25,662 bases of DNA from a virus, in IMG/VR virus record IMGVR_UViG_3300030333_001198, positions 1-25,662 of that record; one strand, 5' to 3'. Each line of letters opens with the position of its first letter. Position 1 is the first letter of the stretch. The position numbers were made by a program, and so were the translations under genes. Positions 8,009 to 21,600 of the stretch are shown here, piece by piece. Under the pieces are notes generated by a model that was given only the letters and a program-made list of their open reading frames with translations, did not search any database and was not told where the DNA came from.

Positions 8009-9616
8009 TTAGAATGCCCTGATCAGATACATCATACTCAACGAAGGAGTTTTCATATCAACATTAATATTTAGTGCTGATGGAATATTCTGTGCTGCTA
8101 CAGTATTTGCAGTACCAGACAGAGAACTTGATATCTTAATATCATCTACTGGTACAATGGTTGGACACTTCAAATATCCAGGATTCATAGTCACTTCAAA
8201 TGTATAGTGTGAGTGCATTCCCTGTTGTTGATGATATTCATTATTATGATCTAGACAAGAACCAAATGTCTTGGATGTACTAGCATCTTGAGCATCAAAT
8301 AAATTAGTAGCAACAGCATCTGCAGCAGTTTGCTGACCTATCATACCAGCAGTACCATTATATGAATACCAATTTTTCTTTGTTGTATACCTACCATAAT
8401 CTTGATGACTAGACATTACTGGGTTGGTATGTGATCCAGCAACAGTACCATCATAAGTTGCACCGATTGGTCTAGGTATCGGACCTGACCATACAGGTTG
8501 TGGTGCAGAATATGGTTGACCAGTTGATCCAACATAGTTTGAATTTGATAGCCTAGGTTGAGACATATCAACTAAGGTAACACCCTGACTATATCTTGTT
8601 ACATAACCATATCCACCAGGATTACTACCAACTGAGAAGGCATCTCCACCTGGTAATATCTCTGCTTCTTTATCATTACCTTCACAACAACCTCTAGCAG
8701 TCGGACACTCAAATCCTTCAACTGCTTCACCTTCAAGTAATGCACTAGGATATCCAGATAAGTTAGCTGGATTAGCATGTCTATGACTAGGCATATGATC
8801 CTTACTAAGTTTTCTAGGTATCACATAAAATGTCTTAAAATATGATGGTGGGTTAACCGTAAATCCTTTAATCTGTCCTGTTAAATTACCAGAATCAGAT
8901 ACTGTAAAATTAACATCAGCAGGTGCATTCATTGATGTTGCTGGACTAACACCACTACCATCACCTGATATTAATTGTGTTCCTCCCTGTGGTATTAATA
9001 CATCATTAACAGAGGGAAGAATCCATTCAACTTTCAGTACAAGAGGTGTCACACCTGATGGTAAATCTACTGCTTGTATAGTTATAGTATCATTTATTGC
9101 ATATCCTGTTCCACCATCAGTAATAGATGTAACAGCAGCTCTACCAGTACTATCAACGTCAAGTACAATAGTTAAACCACTACCAGTACTATCATCAGCA
9201 GTTAAAGGTCCGAAAGTATATGTTGTACTTGCTCTCAAGTCATCTATTTCACCAGATGTGATAGACAATCCACCAACTGAATTGCTTTGAGCTGTTTGTC
9301 CCATCTGCAAATGAGCATACTGTGCTGCTGAGCTCACATATGATGGTTCATAATCAGTAAGAACCCTACCATTTAGGTTAGGTAATCTAAAGACATCACC
9401 ACTAATATATGAACCATATCCTCTACCATTAAGACCATTAGATGGTCCATAGGTATTACCTAGAACAGAAGCAAGAATAGGATATTCCATGCCTTCTAAT
9501 GTTTGTCCAGTACATTCCAACCAACCATCAGGTATTGATGCTCTATCACCAGACCAAGGGAGTATTGTCCCAACGGACGCTCCCTGCATTTTCCTAGTAG
9601 ATTCGTAGTATCTCAT
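8009..9616 (-). CDS. Tail-collar domain fibre protein
   Basis: The 535-residue product begins with a tail-collar domain: G-T-I-L-P-W-S-G (16-23), I-P-D-G-W-L-E-C-T-G-Q (28-38), Y-P-I-L-A-S-V-L-G (45-53) and F-R-L-P-N-L-N-G-R (76-84). Residues about 130-200 hold a small repeat-like beta unit with G-G-T-G-Y-A-I-N-D-T-I-T-I, a motif common in cyanophage structural proteins. H278-R-H280 and H468-S-H470 bracket a variable, Cys-containing centre (C304, C310, C311). The C-terminus, S-M-M-Y-L-I-R-A-F, matches the two downstream paralogues. ATG at 9616 has GGAG about ten bases upstream, lying inside the end of the giant gene four bases away, so translation is probably coupled. Confidence 0.85.
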   Translation of the reverse strand: MRYYESTRKMQGASVGTILPWSGDRASIPDGWLECTGQTLEGMEYPILASVLGNTYGPSNGLNGRGYGSYISGDVFRLPNLNGRVLTDYEPSYVSSAAQYAHLQMGQTAQSNSVGGLSITSGEIDDLRASTTYTFGPLTADDSTGSGLTIVLDVDSTGRAAVTSITDGGTGYAINDTITIQAVDLPSGVTPLVLKVEWILPSVNDVLIPQGGTQLISGDGSGVSPATSMNAPADVNFTVSDSGNLTGQIKGFTVNPPSYFKTFYVIPRKLSKDHMPSHRHANPANLSGYPSALLEGEAVEGFECPTARGCCEGNDKEAEILPGGDAFSVGSNPGGYGYVTRYSQGVTLVDMSQPRLSNSNYVGSTGQPYSAPQPVWSGPIPRPIGATYDGTVAGSHTNPVMSSHQDYGRYTTKKNWYSYNGTAGMIGQQTAADAVATNLFDAQDASTSKTFGSCLDHNNEYHQQQGMHSHYTFEVTMNPGYLKCPTIVPVDDIKISSSLSGTANTVAAQNIPSALNINVDMKTPSLSMMYLIRAF

Positions 9617-9620
9617 CGGT

Positions 9621-12600
9621 TTATATCTCCGCTAACCACCATCCTTGATATGTAGATGGTATCGTATTTGCTTCACTATCCTCAGATCCAGCAAAGACTA
9701 GACCAAATCCAGCATTACGTGTCTGAACAATAAGTTCACCACCAGCGTATGCACTACTTAGTCCACCAGCATTTGTTCCTGTAGCATCACCTTGAATTCT
9801 AACACCCAAAGGAGCACGAATGATTAATGATGCATCATAAGAAAGGTTGCCTCCAACCTCAATGAATCTAATCATATCACCAGTCTCTGCATCAGCAGGT
9901 AGTGTGAATACAGTATCAGCAGCAATGGTGATCATGTAGTTCTTACCACTCTCTAGTGTAGCAGTAGATGTAACATATGTCCAATGTCTACCACCGTTCT
10001 TGTTGTAGAATTTCTCAACACCAAATGCATCAATAGCAGCGTCTTGACGTATTCTATAGTTACGATTAGCATTTACACCTAAGTTAGTGATGTTCAATGC
10101 ATAATCTGTAACAGCAGGAGTTGCAGTAGATGTGCTAACAATGTTAACATGACCACCGTTGACTGTTAAATCACCATCACCTAATGCACTACCACTAACA
10201 CCAATTCTTGTATCACCAGTCTGTGCATCAATTTCAAACTTAGCAGTAGAAGCACCACCAAATTGAACTCCAGTTACATCACTGTATACTTTAAAGTCAT
10301 CATTGATTGATAACAGACCACCAATTAATGTGTTACCTGTAGCAGAATTAACATAGAATGAGTTTTCTGCAGAATCAACAGAACCTGCCTGACTATTGTT
10401 ATTAATTCTAAGGTTACCAGATAACCATTCTTCACCATTCTTATTGATGATTGCTTTAGGAGCAGCCTCAGTACCAACACCAACGATAGTTAACTTACCA
10501 TCGCTATCAACTGTTAGTCTTGTAGCAGGTAATGTCTCACCATTGACTATTCTAAACTGGTTATCAGTAGAGTTTGTATCAGCATTACCATAAAGGTTCA
10601 TCGTAAAGTCTTGATCACCAAGAACATTAGATGTAACACCACCATATACAGAGTCAATTACGAATCTAAGTGCATTAGTACCATCATTAACAATAAACTT
10701 CTCAGAGTTAGTATTGTTAACTGATACAATCTGTACAAATTCACCAGATGGGCAAGATGCAGATGGATTCAGTCTTAGATAATCGTTTTGATTGAACTGT
10801 CCACCAAACTCAGCAAGTGATAGTAATGTATCACTGAAGTTAAGAACAGCAGATCCAACTGTACCGCTAATTGGAACTGAAGCACCACCAGGATCAAGTG
10901 ATAACTCAAACCTTGTAACGCTATTACCAGTATCATTAACTGCTTTTACAACGAAGTAAGTTGCTGTAGTATTAATACCAACAATACTTCCAATATTAGT
11001 GAACTTAACTGCATCACCTGTTGCTAGTTCATTAATAGGAACTTCAAGTGAATTAGATACTGGATTGATAGCACTAATTGTAGGTGTAGTAGAGTTCTGT
11101 GGAACACGTCCAAGTAGGAATGTTGCACTTGGTGACTTCTCTAACTTACGAATAACAGTGTTATCATTATGAATTGCTACAGTTGTACAATCTGTACCTC
11201 TAGAAACCTTAACTCTTCTGTTATTCTTATCAGCACCAGGTGAGACAACCTCAACTAATTCTGTTCCGATAATAATAATATCACCAATATTAATACCTTC
11301 CACGTTATTAAGTGGTAGATACTCATAATCTACATCAGCAGAATTATTTGTCCATGTAGTAGTTGAACCACCAACAGCACCAGAAGTATCAATCTTTGTT
11401 TTATCTAATGTTAAAGCAACAGCAACACCTGGTGTACCAGTTACAGAAACCTTATCGGTTGTAGAAGCGGTTGTAGAAACTTGAACATTATTTCCACTTT
11501 GATTAATAATATAGTATATGTCGTTAGTATTAACACCTGTTAATCCACTTACATCAGTGAACTTAACTTGGTTACCATCAATGAAGTAGTTTTCTACTAA
11601 TGTTAGTGTACCATCTGAGTTATTAACACTGCTAACAGTCTCTGCACCATCAATATCATCAACAAACTTATAGAAGTCAACATTAAGATTAGTTAGAGAT
11701 CCAGTAGCATGAGCAACCTTAGATGTACCAAGTTTTGCTCTTTGAACTGTAACAGTACCACTATTGGATCCACCATGCATAGTGGTATCACCATAGATGT
11801 CTGCATCACCATTAACTTTTAAGGAGTTTCTAATAGTTGTTGAACCAGCAACACCACCAAAGTTTAATACAGATGCTCTTGATGCGAAGTTAACTTCAGA
11901 ACCATAACCAGCTCTTGTGAAGAGGTTAATAGTTGCAGAGTTAGACTGTAGATCACCACCGTTAACATCTAAGTCACCGTCAAGTATGGTCTGTGCATTC
12001 TTGATTGTAAATGTAGAGTTAGCAGTGTTACTAAACGCACCACCCATTGTGATGATTGACTTGTTAGTAGCAGCATCAGCAACAACACCAATGTTAACTG
12101 TCGAATCAATAGATGATGTGTGTACATTTAATGTTGTATCAGTAGAAGAAGTACCAATGTCTATTGTCTGAGCTGCTGTAGCATCATCACCAATCTTCAA
12201 AGTGGTTGCATCACCAACAAAATTGACTGTAGTTGCAGTAGTATTAAGAAGATTAAATGATGTAGCACCAGTGGTAATATCACCACCATCAACATTCAAA
12301 TCACCATCGATGTCTGCATTAGCAGTAGCACCAAATAAATGTAATGTTCCTTTAACGAACAAACTAGCATCTAGTTCAGCATTAGTTGCATTAATACCAA
12401 CTCTACCATCTAAAGTAGAAACTCTAAGTGTTGCTGCTGTTTGTGGAGCAGAACTATCACCACCAACTAAGAATGCATTAGCTAATAATGTCTCAACCTT
12501 GGATATAGTTGAGTTAGTAGAGTAACTATCAATATCTTTACCACTGATAAATGCATTACCAACAACATCTAAATTTGCTCTTGGTTTCTGCTGATCAAAG

Positions 12601-15600
12601 ACTACACCACCAGATGTATAGGTTAAGAATCCATGTTGATGTGAATCATGTGCAGTACGAGCAATAGTGTTAACACCCAACTTGTACTGACCAATAGAAT
12701 CAGTATCTGTTCTAAGTGCTTCAGCACCAATTACACCAGTCTCTTTCCAGTTCTCATCTGATCTTGAAAGAAGAGCAGTAGGTTGGTTAGCAGCATCCCA
12801 AGTATATGTTGCTGCTGGTAAAGCATTAGCACATATAAACTCAATGAAATCATCATCAGCACCAGACTGATCTGCTTTAGATACAATCCACTTACCATTA
12901 ATAGCAGTTTGATCAACAAATCCTGTGATACGAATAGTCGAACCAACCTTTAATTTAATACCACCAGATGTATTGGTTAATACACCACTCCACTTAATCT
13001 TAACTGTAGTACCACCATTAGTAGTAACATCTAAGATACTACTTTCAGGAATATCAGTATAGTAGTTTGCAAATATCCAACCAAGTGAACCACTGTTCTC
13101 AACCGATCCACCCTTATAAAGGATATCACCAGCTTGAGGATTAGCATCAGTAGCAGTACCACTATAGTATGATACAATCTGATTAGGATTATATGTTCCA
13201 GCCTGATCAGGTGTTCTATTATTTGGTAGTGCGTCTAACCTATTAAAGTTTGAACGGATACTATATGCTTGACCTGGATTGGATTGTGATCCACGACCTT
13301 TTACGTGTAAAATTGCCGAGGAAATTTTATTCTGACTAATGGTTATATCACCATCATTATTGTCTGCAAATGAAGTCCTAGACAAAGTATTATCTTCATC
13401 AAGACCATCAGTTCTAGGATTAGATCTGACTATTAATGATGGAACCTCAGTTGGTGGCTGAGTACTTATAATAACCTGATTGTTAAGGTTAGATATACCT
13501 TCAACAGTAATCTTATCCTTAAATGTAACAGGAGTATCAAATGATGTTATAAGTTGACCAATAGTATCTGTATCATCTTCAGATGAAACAAGTTGAGCTT
13601 TCTCTAGGAATGTTTCTTCACCAGTGATAGCATCAATCTTCTTGTTACCAATGTATAGGTCACCATTACTGTTAAGACCAGTGTAGAATACAATACCACC
13701 ATCCTCACGTTTTGCTTGTGAGTAGTAGTCTTGGAACTCAGATAGGATAACTTCCTGTCTTGCTGGTAGACCAGTTGAGTAGTTACCTGGACCAAAACCA
13801 AGGTATTCAAACGTATGGTTACCAGATCTAGCAATAGATGGTCTTCTTAGTTCAATGTATACCTTCTGATCATGAATAGATGTTGCATCACCAGCAATAC
13901 CAATCATTCTTTGCTCTGAACCAGCAGTAGCATTACCTGTTTGTGCTTCTATTGTATAGGTATTCTCCTTAAAGAATGGTGTCTCAGTAAGGTCAATAAT
14001 TGCTTCCTTGGTCATTGACCTCTTATAGTCATTGACCCAGACTAAACCATGTGTATAGTTGTCTGCGAAACTGTTAGCAGCAGGTGGATCAGTAATTAAT
14101 GTGTCCTTAGTACCATCGTTATCTGTAACCTGATACCATGTAGGATCGTTCTTATAGTCTAGTGGATATAGTGAGGAGATAGGCTGAGAGAACTTAAAGT
14201 TCTGGAAGTTCTGTCCTACACCAGCACCACGAGGCATTGGAGAAATGTTACCACGAACAGCAGTTAGATAGTAGATACCATCTTGCTGTCCAGCAACACG
14301 TTCCTGAATCTGTTCTGAATCAAAAATGTAGAATGTATCATCAATCTGTGGTACATCTTCTACAGCAATAATCTTAAACTGATTGCCTGTACTATCATCT
14401 AATGTATCACCAACTGTTAAGGTGAATACGTTAGAACCACCAACAACATAAAGGTTATTAGATTTACTATCTCTACCACCATTAACATCTGCTTGCTGTT
14501 TAGCATACACAGCACCTTGAGTGAATGTAGTTGTTGATAGAGGATCATATGTTGGTCTAGCACTTACATCCTTAAGAATAATATAGTGCTTACCACTTAC
14601 CTCGAAGTATGCATGTAGATAACCAAATCCACTACTACCACCACTCCACTGAACTATGTTAGCAGGACTAGATGATATCTTACTTGTAGCAAATGCACCA
14701 CCTTGAGGAGCATCAATCTCAACAGTATGGAATACTGTATTCTTAAGTGATGGTGCGTTAGTATCATCAACTCTATGATCAAATGCTGTTACCTGTAGTA
14801 ATTCTTGTGAACCAACAGTTACCTTTCTACCAGATCTAATACTAAATCTTAAATAGTTGTCTGTGTTAACAACACAAGGACTGCTATCAGGATCATAGAT
14901 GTACTTCTCTTGTAATGTACCAGCCTGTACTGCATTATTAAATTCAGTCTTAGTCATACCAATGCTTTCAGCACTGTTCTGTGACTGTGGGTTTCTAAAG
15001 ACAGCAGAAGCATTATGACCAACAGGTTCTAATGTAATGTTCTGTGGAACAAGATTACGCTTATCATCAGTACGTAACTTAAGAACAAAACCATTATTAG
15101 GTTTCCTTATTGAACCAGGGAATTGCTTAGACTGTACATAACGTAGACGATATATTCTATCATCTGCCTTACGATCATCCTTAGTACGAGTATAGTATGA
15201 ATCTGTTGTCTGTGTACGACCTGAACTACTACTATAATCTGTTATCTTAAGTCTTGTTAGTATGTTATCATCATTAACAGTCTCATCCTTAAGATTCAAA
15301 TACCACAAACCATCATTGATCTTAGGTATTCTACTTGCACTAACATCTACAAATGTAGGATCAAATTTAACTGGTGATGTACGCTTGTTAGCAAGTACAT
15401 ACCAGAACTGTGTTGGGTTGTTAGATAACTGAATCTCTGGTGACCCTAAGATTGCTGCACTAGCAGTCTCAAAGATCTTGAATGTATTCTCTGACTCATA
15501 TCTTACATAAAATTCTTGTACTGCAGAGATTTGTCCAGCACCACTACCAGCAAGTGTAGGTAATGTACCTGTGTTACCATCAGATCCAGAAGCTCTAAAG

Positions 15601-18600
15601 AATACCTTCTGAAGATCACCAGCATTTAGAGCACTGGTTGGCTTATCAAATACATGTGCTACATCTGTCTTGAGTAGTACACTACTTGATCCAGAGAATG
15701 TACACTTATACTCATGTAGATCGTAAGTAGTATCTAACGTAAAGTGTTGTACTAGAATCTCTACATCAGCATCCAAAGATTCTGTCTCTGGTGAGTAGAT
15801 GTAGATACCAGCAGCTGCTGCCTCTAATGACTCAGCAAGCATCAACTTAGTTTGATCACCACCATCAAATATACCACTATAAACATTAGAATCGTTATAA
15901 TTAAATGGTTGTGTGTTACGACCTGGAGCAATTACGAAGTAAGTTCTGTTAGGTTGGAATCCAAGTGGTAAACGAACGTCTCTCTCATCTGGAGTCTTAC
16001 CTGCTTTAGCACGAGCAACCAATCTGACTGGTGTTCCAGTTTCAAACTTATGTGGGTTAGTACCACCAGCATCTATGGTGAATAGAGTTGCACGTTGAGC
16101 AAACTGATCACTAGATGTTGCTGGATTTTCTCTAGCAACTACATTCTGAGAAGGTGATGATTTAGTTGTAGCAGCAAACTGTCCAGCATTTGTAGCATAT
16201 GCAGTAACACCGTTATTAACAGAAGTTACAAATGTATGTGGATAATTACCACCAGTCTTCATACCAAATGGTTTAGACTCTACAAATGTATGTGTATAAG
16301 CACCACCAGCACTCAAAGCACCAGCAGTTGCACTCACAAATGTGTGAGCATAGTTACCACCAGTTGTAATACTATCAGCAGTAGCACTGATAAAGTAATG
16401 TGTTGTTGTGTTAGTAGAAGGAGCAGATGCTAGAACATTAACTGTTACTGTTCCATCCTGTCTGCTCAATCCAAGAGCAGTTGCACCAGTGAATGCATGT
16501 GTAGATGTGTTTGTTGATGGTAGAGCTGGAAGAACCTGTACATCAAATGTATCTGTCTGTACATTAGAGATCTCTAACCAAGCACCAGATGCAGGGTCAT
16601 GTGCTCTAGGATATGTCTTAGCAGCAGTGTTACCATCAAGATCACATGTAAATGTGAGAGAGTTATCTGCTAACTTGATTCTGTTACCATTTTGGAATCC
16701 ATGTCCAACAATGGTTAGAGTCATTATACCTGTTACTGCATTATATACAGCATTTGATACTGTATGAGTAGTAACACCAACAGCAGTAATAGGAATTGCT
16801 GTATCAGATACAGGGTCAGATGAACGAGGATATGTATGCTGAGTTGCACGTGAGTCCTCATCACATTCAAATGTTAATGAATCATCAGCAATCTTAATAC
16901 CATCACCAACGTCTAGTGTGTGGTCACCAATCGCTAATACTAAGTTACCAGTGTTAGGATCATATGATGTACCAGTACCAGCAGTATGAGTTACTAGAGG
17001 TGAAGGTCCAACATGTAGTGTAATTGTATTTGCACCAACTGCCTTAATAGGAATTGCTGTGTTATGTACTGGATCAGAAGCACGTGGATATGTCTTCTGT
17101 GCAGTATTACCATCCATTGCACATGTGAAGGTCAATGAATCGGTAGCAAGTTTAACAGATTGACCTGCTTTGGTGATACTATTAGCAACACCAGAAGCAA
17201 ATGTGTGTGCAGTAATGTTAGTAGAAGGTACTGTTGCTAGTACCTGTACATCAAATGTATCAGCAGTTACAGCAAGAACTTCAATCTCTTTGTTAGCAAC
17301 AGGGTCAGTAGCACGTGGATATGCATGTGTTGTATTGTTACTATCTTCTAAACATGTGAAGCTAACAGCACCAGGTGCTATCTTAACTTGATCACCAATC
17401 ACAAGTCCATGACCTACATGTCTAACAGTCATGATACCTGTTGAAGGATCATATGTTGTACCAGCAGCAGGTGTGAACTTCTGTTCAGCAACTAAATTAT
17501 GAGATCCTATAGTTAGGGTCATATCACCTGTTACTGCATCATATACAGCAGCACTAGGTGTATAGGACACTAGAGGAGTTGTACCAACAATTGCCTGAAT
17601 CTTACCTGATTGCTTTTTAACACCGTTTGCAACGGCAGATACAAAGGTATGAGCAGATGTATCAGGAGATTGTCCTATGTTAATAGTAAATGTATTGCTA
17701 TCAGCAGCAGTAATTTCTAACCACTCACCACTAGCATCATCAGTTGCTCTTGGATATGCATGGTTAGTAGCATTACTATCCTTAGCACAACTAAATGTAA
17801 TTGATCCATCTTCTAGTAGTACACGATCACCAACTCTAGTGATACCATTAGTACCAGCAGATACAAATGTATGTGTAGACTTATCAGAAGAAACCCCAAT
17901 AGTAACTACGAATGTATTCTGTGTTACATCAGAGATTACTAAATCCTTACCTGAAGCAGGGTCAGTTGAACGTGGATAAGAATGTTCAGTAGCATTACTG
18001 TCCTTAAGACATGTAAATGTTAGAGAACTATCTGCTATCCTTATACTATCACCAGCATCAAATCCATGATTGTTAATAGTAATTTCCAACTTACCAGTGA
18101 AAGGATCATATCCAGCACTAGCAGCAGTATGCTGAGTACGTGCATGGAATCCATGACTGTTAATAGTAGATACTAAATCTCCAGTAGAAGGATTATATGT
18201 TGCATCTGTTATTGTATGACCTGTTGTAGGTACTGCTGATACAGCAATAGATGTATTAAACTTAGGATCAGAAGGTCTTGGGTAACTATGAACCGATCCA
18301 TAATTATCCATTTCACATCTAAAGGACAACGCATTGTTATCCAACTTAAATGTATCACCTACATTAAGATTATTGCTACCTATTGTTAATTCTAATACAC
18401 CAGTAGCACCATTATAAGATGCATCAGATACATTATATCCTACAATAGGTGTAGTACCAACATTAACCTTAACTGTATCTGTTGTAAGATCAGTAATACT
18501 TAGAAGTGTATTCTTAAATGCTGGATCTCCTACACGTGGGTATGTGTGGTTGGTAGAGTTGGAGTCCATACCACAAGTAAAGGTCAATGCATCTTGTGCA

Positions 18601-21600
18601 ATGCTTATCTTATTACTTGAAGACAATCCATGACCAGCCATTGTTAGAACTAAGTCACCAGTAGCAGCATCATATGTTGCATCAGATGGTGTGAATTGTC
18701 CTAACTGTTGTTGTTGACTACCAGCAGTATCAATACCATACTCAACTAACTGATAGAGAGTATCCATTGCTGAGATAACATCAGCACAGAATGTACCACC
18801 AACAGGATTAGGATCTGTAGTGATAGTAGTATCAACTGATTGTGTGTATGATGTAGTAACACCAGCTCTAGGAGTATATGTCTGGTTCTGTATTACCTTC
18901 TGTGATACAAGTTTAGCAACTCTAAATGCATAGATTGACTGCTCTTCTTCACCAGCAAGGTGAGCACCTGTAACATATAAGTTAGCAGCATCCCAAACCT
19001 TATTGTTTGCACCAAACTTGACGTTATATGCAACAGCTTCAACTATGTCTACAATATCATCAAAGCAGTTAACATTACCACCAGGAACAGTATGACTAGG
19101 ATACTCAATAAGCATATCCTTGACTGCTATATCAGCAATAAAGTTCTTATTAGCAAGTAATAAATCGTGTGCATCAGCATAACGATCACCTTCTGGGTTA
19201 ATACCTTGGTTGATAATAACCTTAATACCATCCATCAATGTAGTTACAGCAGAAGCAACTGAACTACATGCAGGATATACTGTATCCTGTGTAATATTTG
19301 CATCTACAGTACCAACTTCACTAGACCAGATTCCCTTACGGTCACCATTGTTATCTTCTAGTTTGAATAAAAGATTTGAACTAGCATTAGTTCCAGTAGC
19401 ATTTCTTGATGTACCTGTTGTTAGGTAACTTCTAGAACCAGAAACTACACTACCAAGTTCAATAGTTGTTGGGTTAACAATATTCCTAATGTAAGTGTTG
19501 CTAGGAATATTTGTTGTTACTAAACCACTAACACCTGTATTACCAACAACAGTTGAATACTCCTCAACCTTCATACCAATAGAAAGTCCTACTGTAGAAG
19601 GTACTGTTACTGTAGAAGATCCACTAGTTATTGAACATCCAGTCTGTAAGAAACTCCAGTTACGTGCAGCAGCAATAGCAAGGTCACGAGCATATTCAAA
19701 ACCTTCAATAGTCTCAAATCTCTCGTTATCAATATAGTTTAACTCACCAGCACTAAAGTATGATTCAGCAGCTTGAATAGTGTTGATGTTACCACCAAGA
19801 CGTAAGTCTGAGATAACAGCATCGAGAACCAATCCAACGTCTCTCTGACACTTGCTGATGATAATGTTCTTACTAAGAAGAGCTGGATACTTTGTAGTGA
19901 TATATCCATATGTTTCTTGTGCAATAAGATCCTTATTATCTTCAATTCTATTAGCAGCATCCTGATTCTTGTTATCTACAACTACTGTAGTAGGGTTAAG
20001 AATCTGTAAAGATGATGGGAATGTTTTAAAACCAGATGGTTCTAAAGTAGCATTATAGATCGCACCAGTTGGGGTAGTTTTACCAGCACCCTGACCATAG
20101 GGATCCAACTCAACAAATATCTTTTCTTTACTCTTAGAACCTAATCTAAATCCATCTAATGTAACAGCAGGACGGTTTAAAGGATCAGTAACACCTGTAC
20201 CACCATAATACAACTTAGTATTATTATTAGCAGAGTTAGATGCTTGAACATCAAATGTATAGTAATCTACTGTCTCTGTGTTAGCAGTAGACTCAACAAT
20301 CTTCTTAGGTGGAATAATTGCGTCAATGTAACCACCTTTATCCTGTGCAAAGGCATAACCTTTATGACCTACAGCATGAAGTGATGTGTTACCGAAGTTA
20401 CTGTTAGAGTTGGTGATACTCATATCACCACCACTTTCCATTAGGAAGTGATCAGCAAAACCAACAGCGAAGATGCTAACACACTGAATGAATGCATCAT
20501 TCGTTGCTTTTATGTGGGCGTTTCTCCAGTCATCCTTCCAATATGCATCACCCTTAGTGTGGTAAGGTACTGTTGCAAATGCATCAGAAAGAGATGCTTG
20601 GTTCCAAGTGTTTGTAAACTTATCGTATCTAATGAATGCTCTATCGTCTTTCTGTAGAGATACACCAGTATACTGAGCACAGACCATAGACTTGAAGCCT
20701 GTTGCCTTGCTACCATCTGCTAATAGACCACAGATACCCCATGTTGACCTGATAGACAGGTTGAACATGTATGGAGAAGCAGATTGAACTGAGTCAACCT
20801 CTGCCTGTACATAAGCACCTGAATTAAGACCGTTAGATGCACTATAAGTTTGATTATTCTGAAGACCTAAAGATGCTACAGTACCAGGTAATTGAAAGCT
20901 AAACCTTCTACGATTAGTAGAATCAATACTAGTAACACTAAAAGTACCATTTAATGCATCATCTAATCCATTATTCTGTACAGCAAAGAACTGGTCTTTA
21001 ATGTAACCATGAGCAATCTTAGTTGTTACATTAACACTAACAGTTCCAACAGGTGATGAATCAACAACCTGAATACTTTCAATAGATCTTAAGTCAGATA
21101 AAGGACCAACAATACGGTTCTCAGAAACATTAGCACCGAACTCATTCTGATCATCAATAGTAGGTTGATATTGAGCAAATGCCTTAGCAACCTTAACGTA
21201 ATATAGATCTAATTCTGGTTTCTCTGCATATTGGAATACAGTAATCTTGTGGTGAGAATACTCAGGTATAGCAAGGTTTGTGTTATCACCACTACGGTAA
21301 TAAACCTTACCAACACCAGCATTAGCGTCATATAATGGAGATTTTGTAGTGATATCTCCATCTTTAATGGTAAACTGCCAGATATAAGCACCACCAGTTA
21401 CATTAAAGATTGATGTTCTTGTTTGCTCTTTATCAGCAGGATCAGGAACATATAAAGGACGTATAATAGTTCTACGAAGATCATAACCAATTAGAGAACA
21501 ACCACGAGGGACTATGCAACCACCTTTAGAATCGTTAAACTTGTGAAGGACGTTATCAGGATTGGAAAGATCCACAACCGAAGAATCTGTCCAAGCACTA

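Noticed and set aside
11917-12525. Plus-strand frames opposite the giant gene (also 10396-10593, 16236-17979, 19210-19737)
   Set aside because: They are low-complexity V/A/S/T-rich mirror frames of the Thr/Asn/Ser-rich giant protein, with no motifs or ribosome sites.
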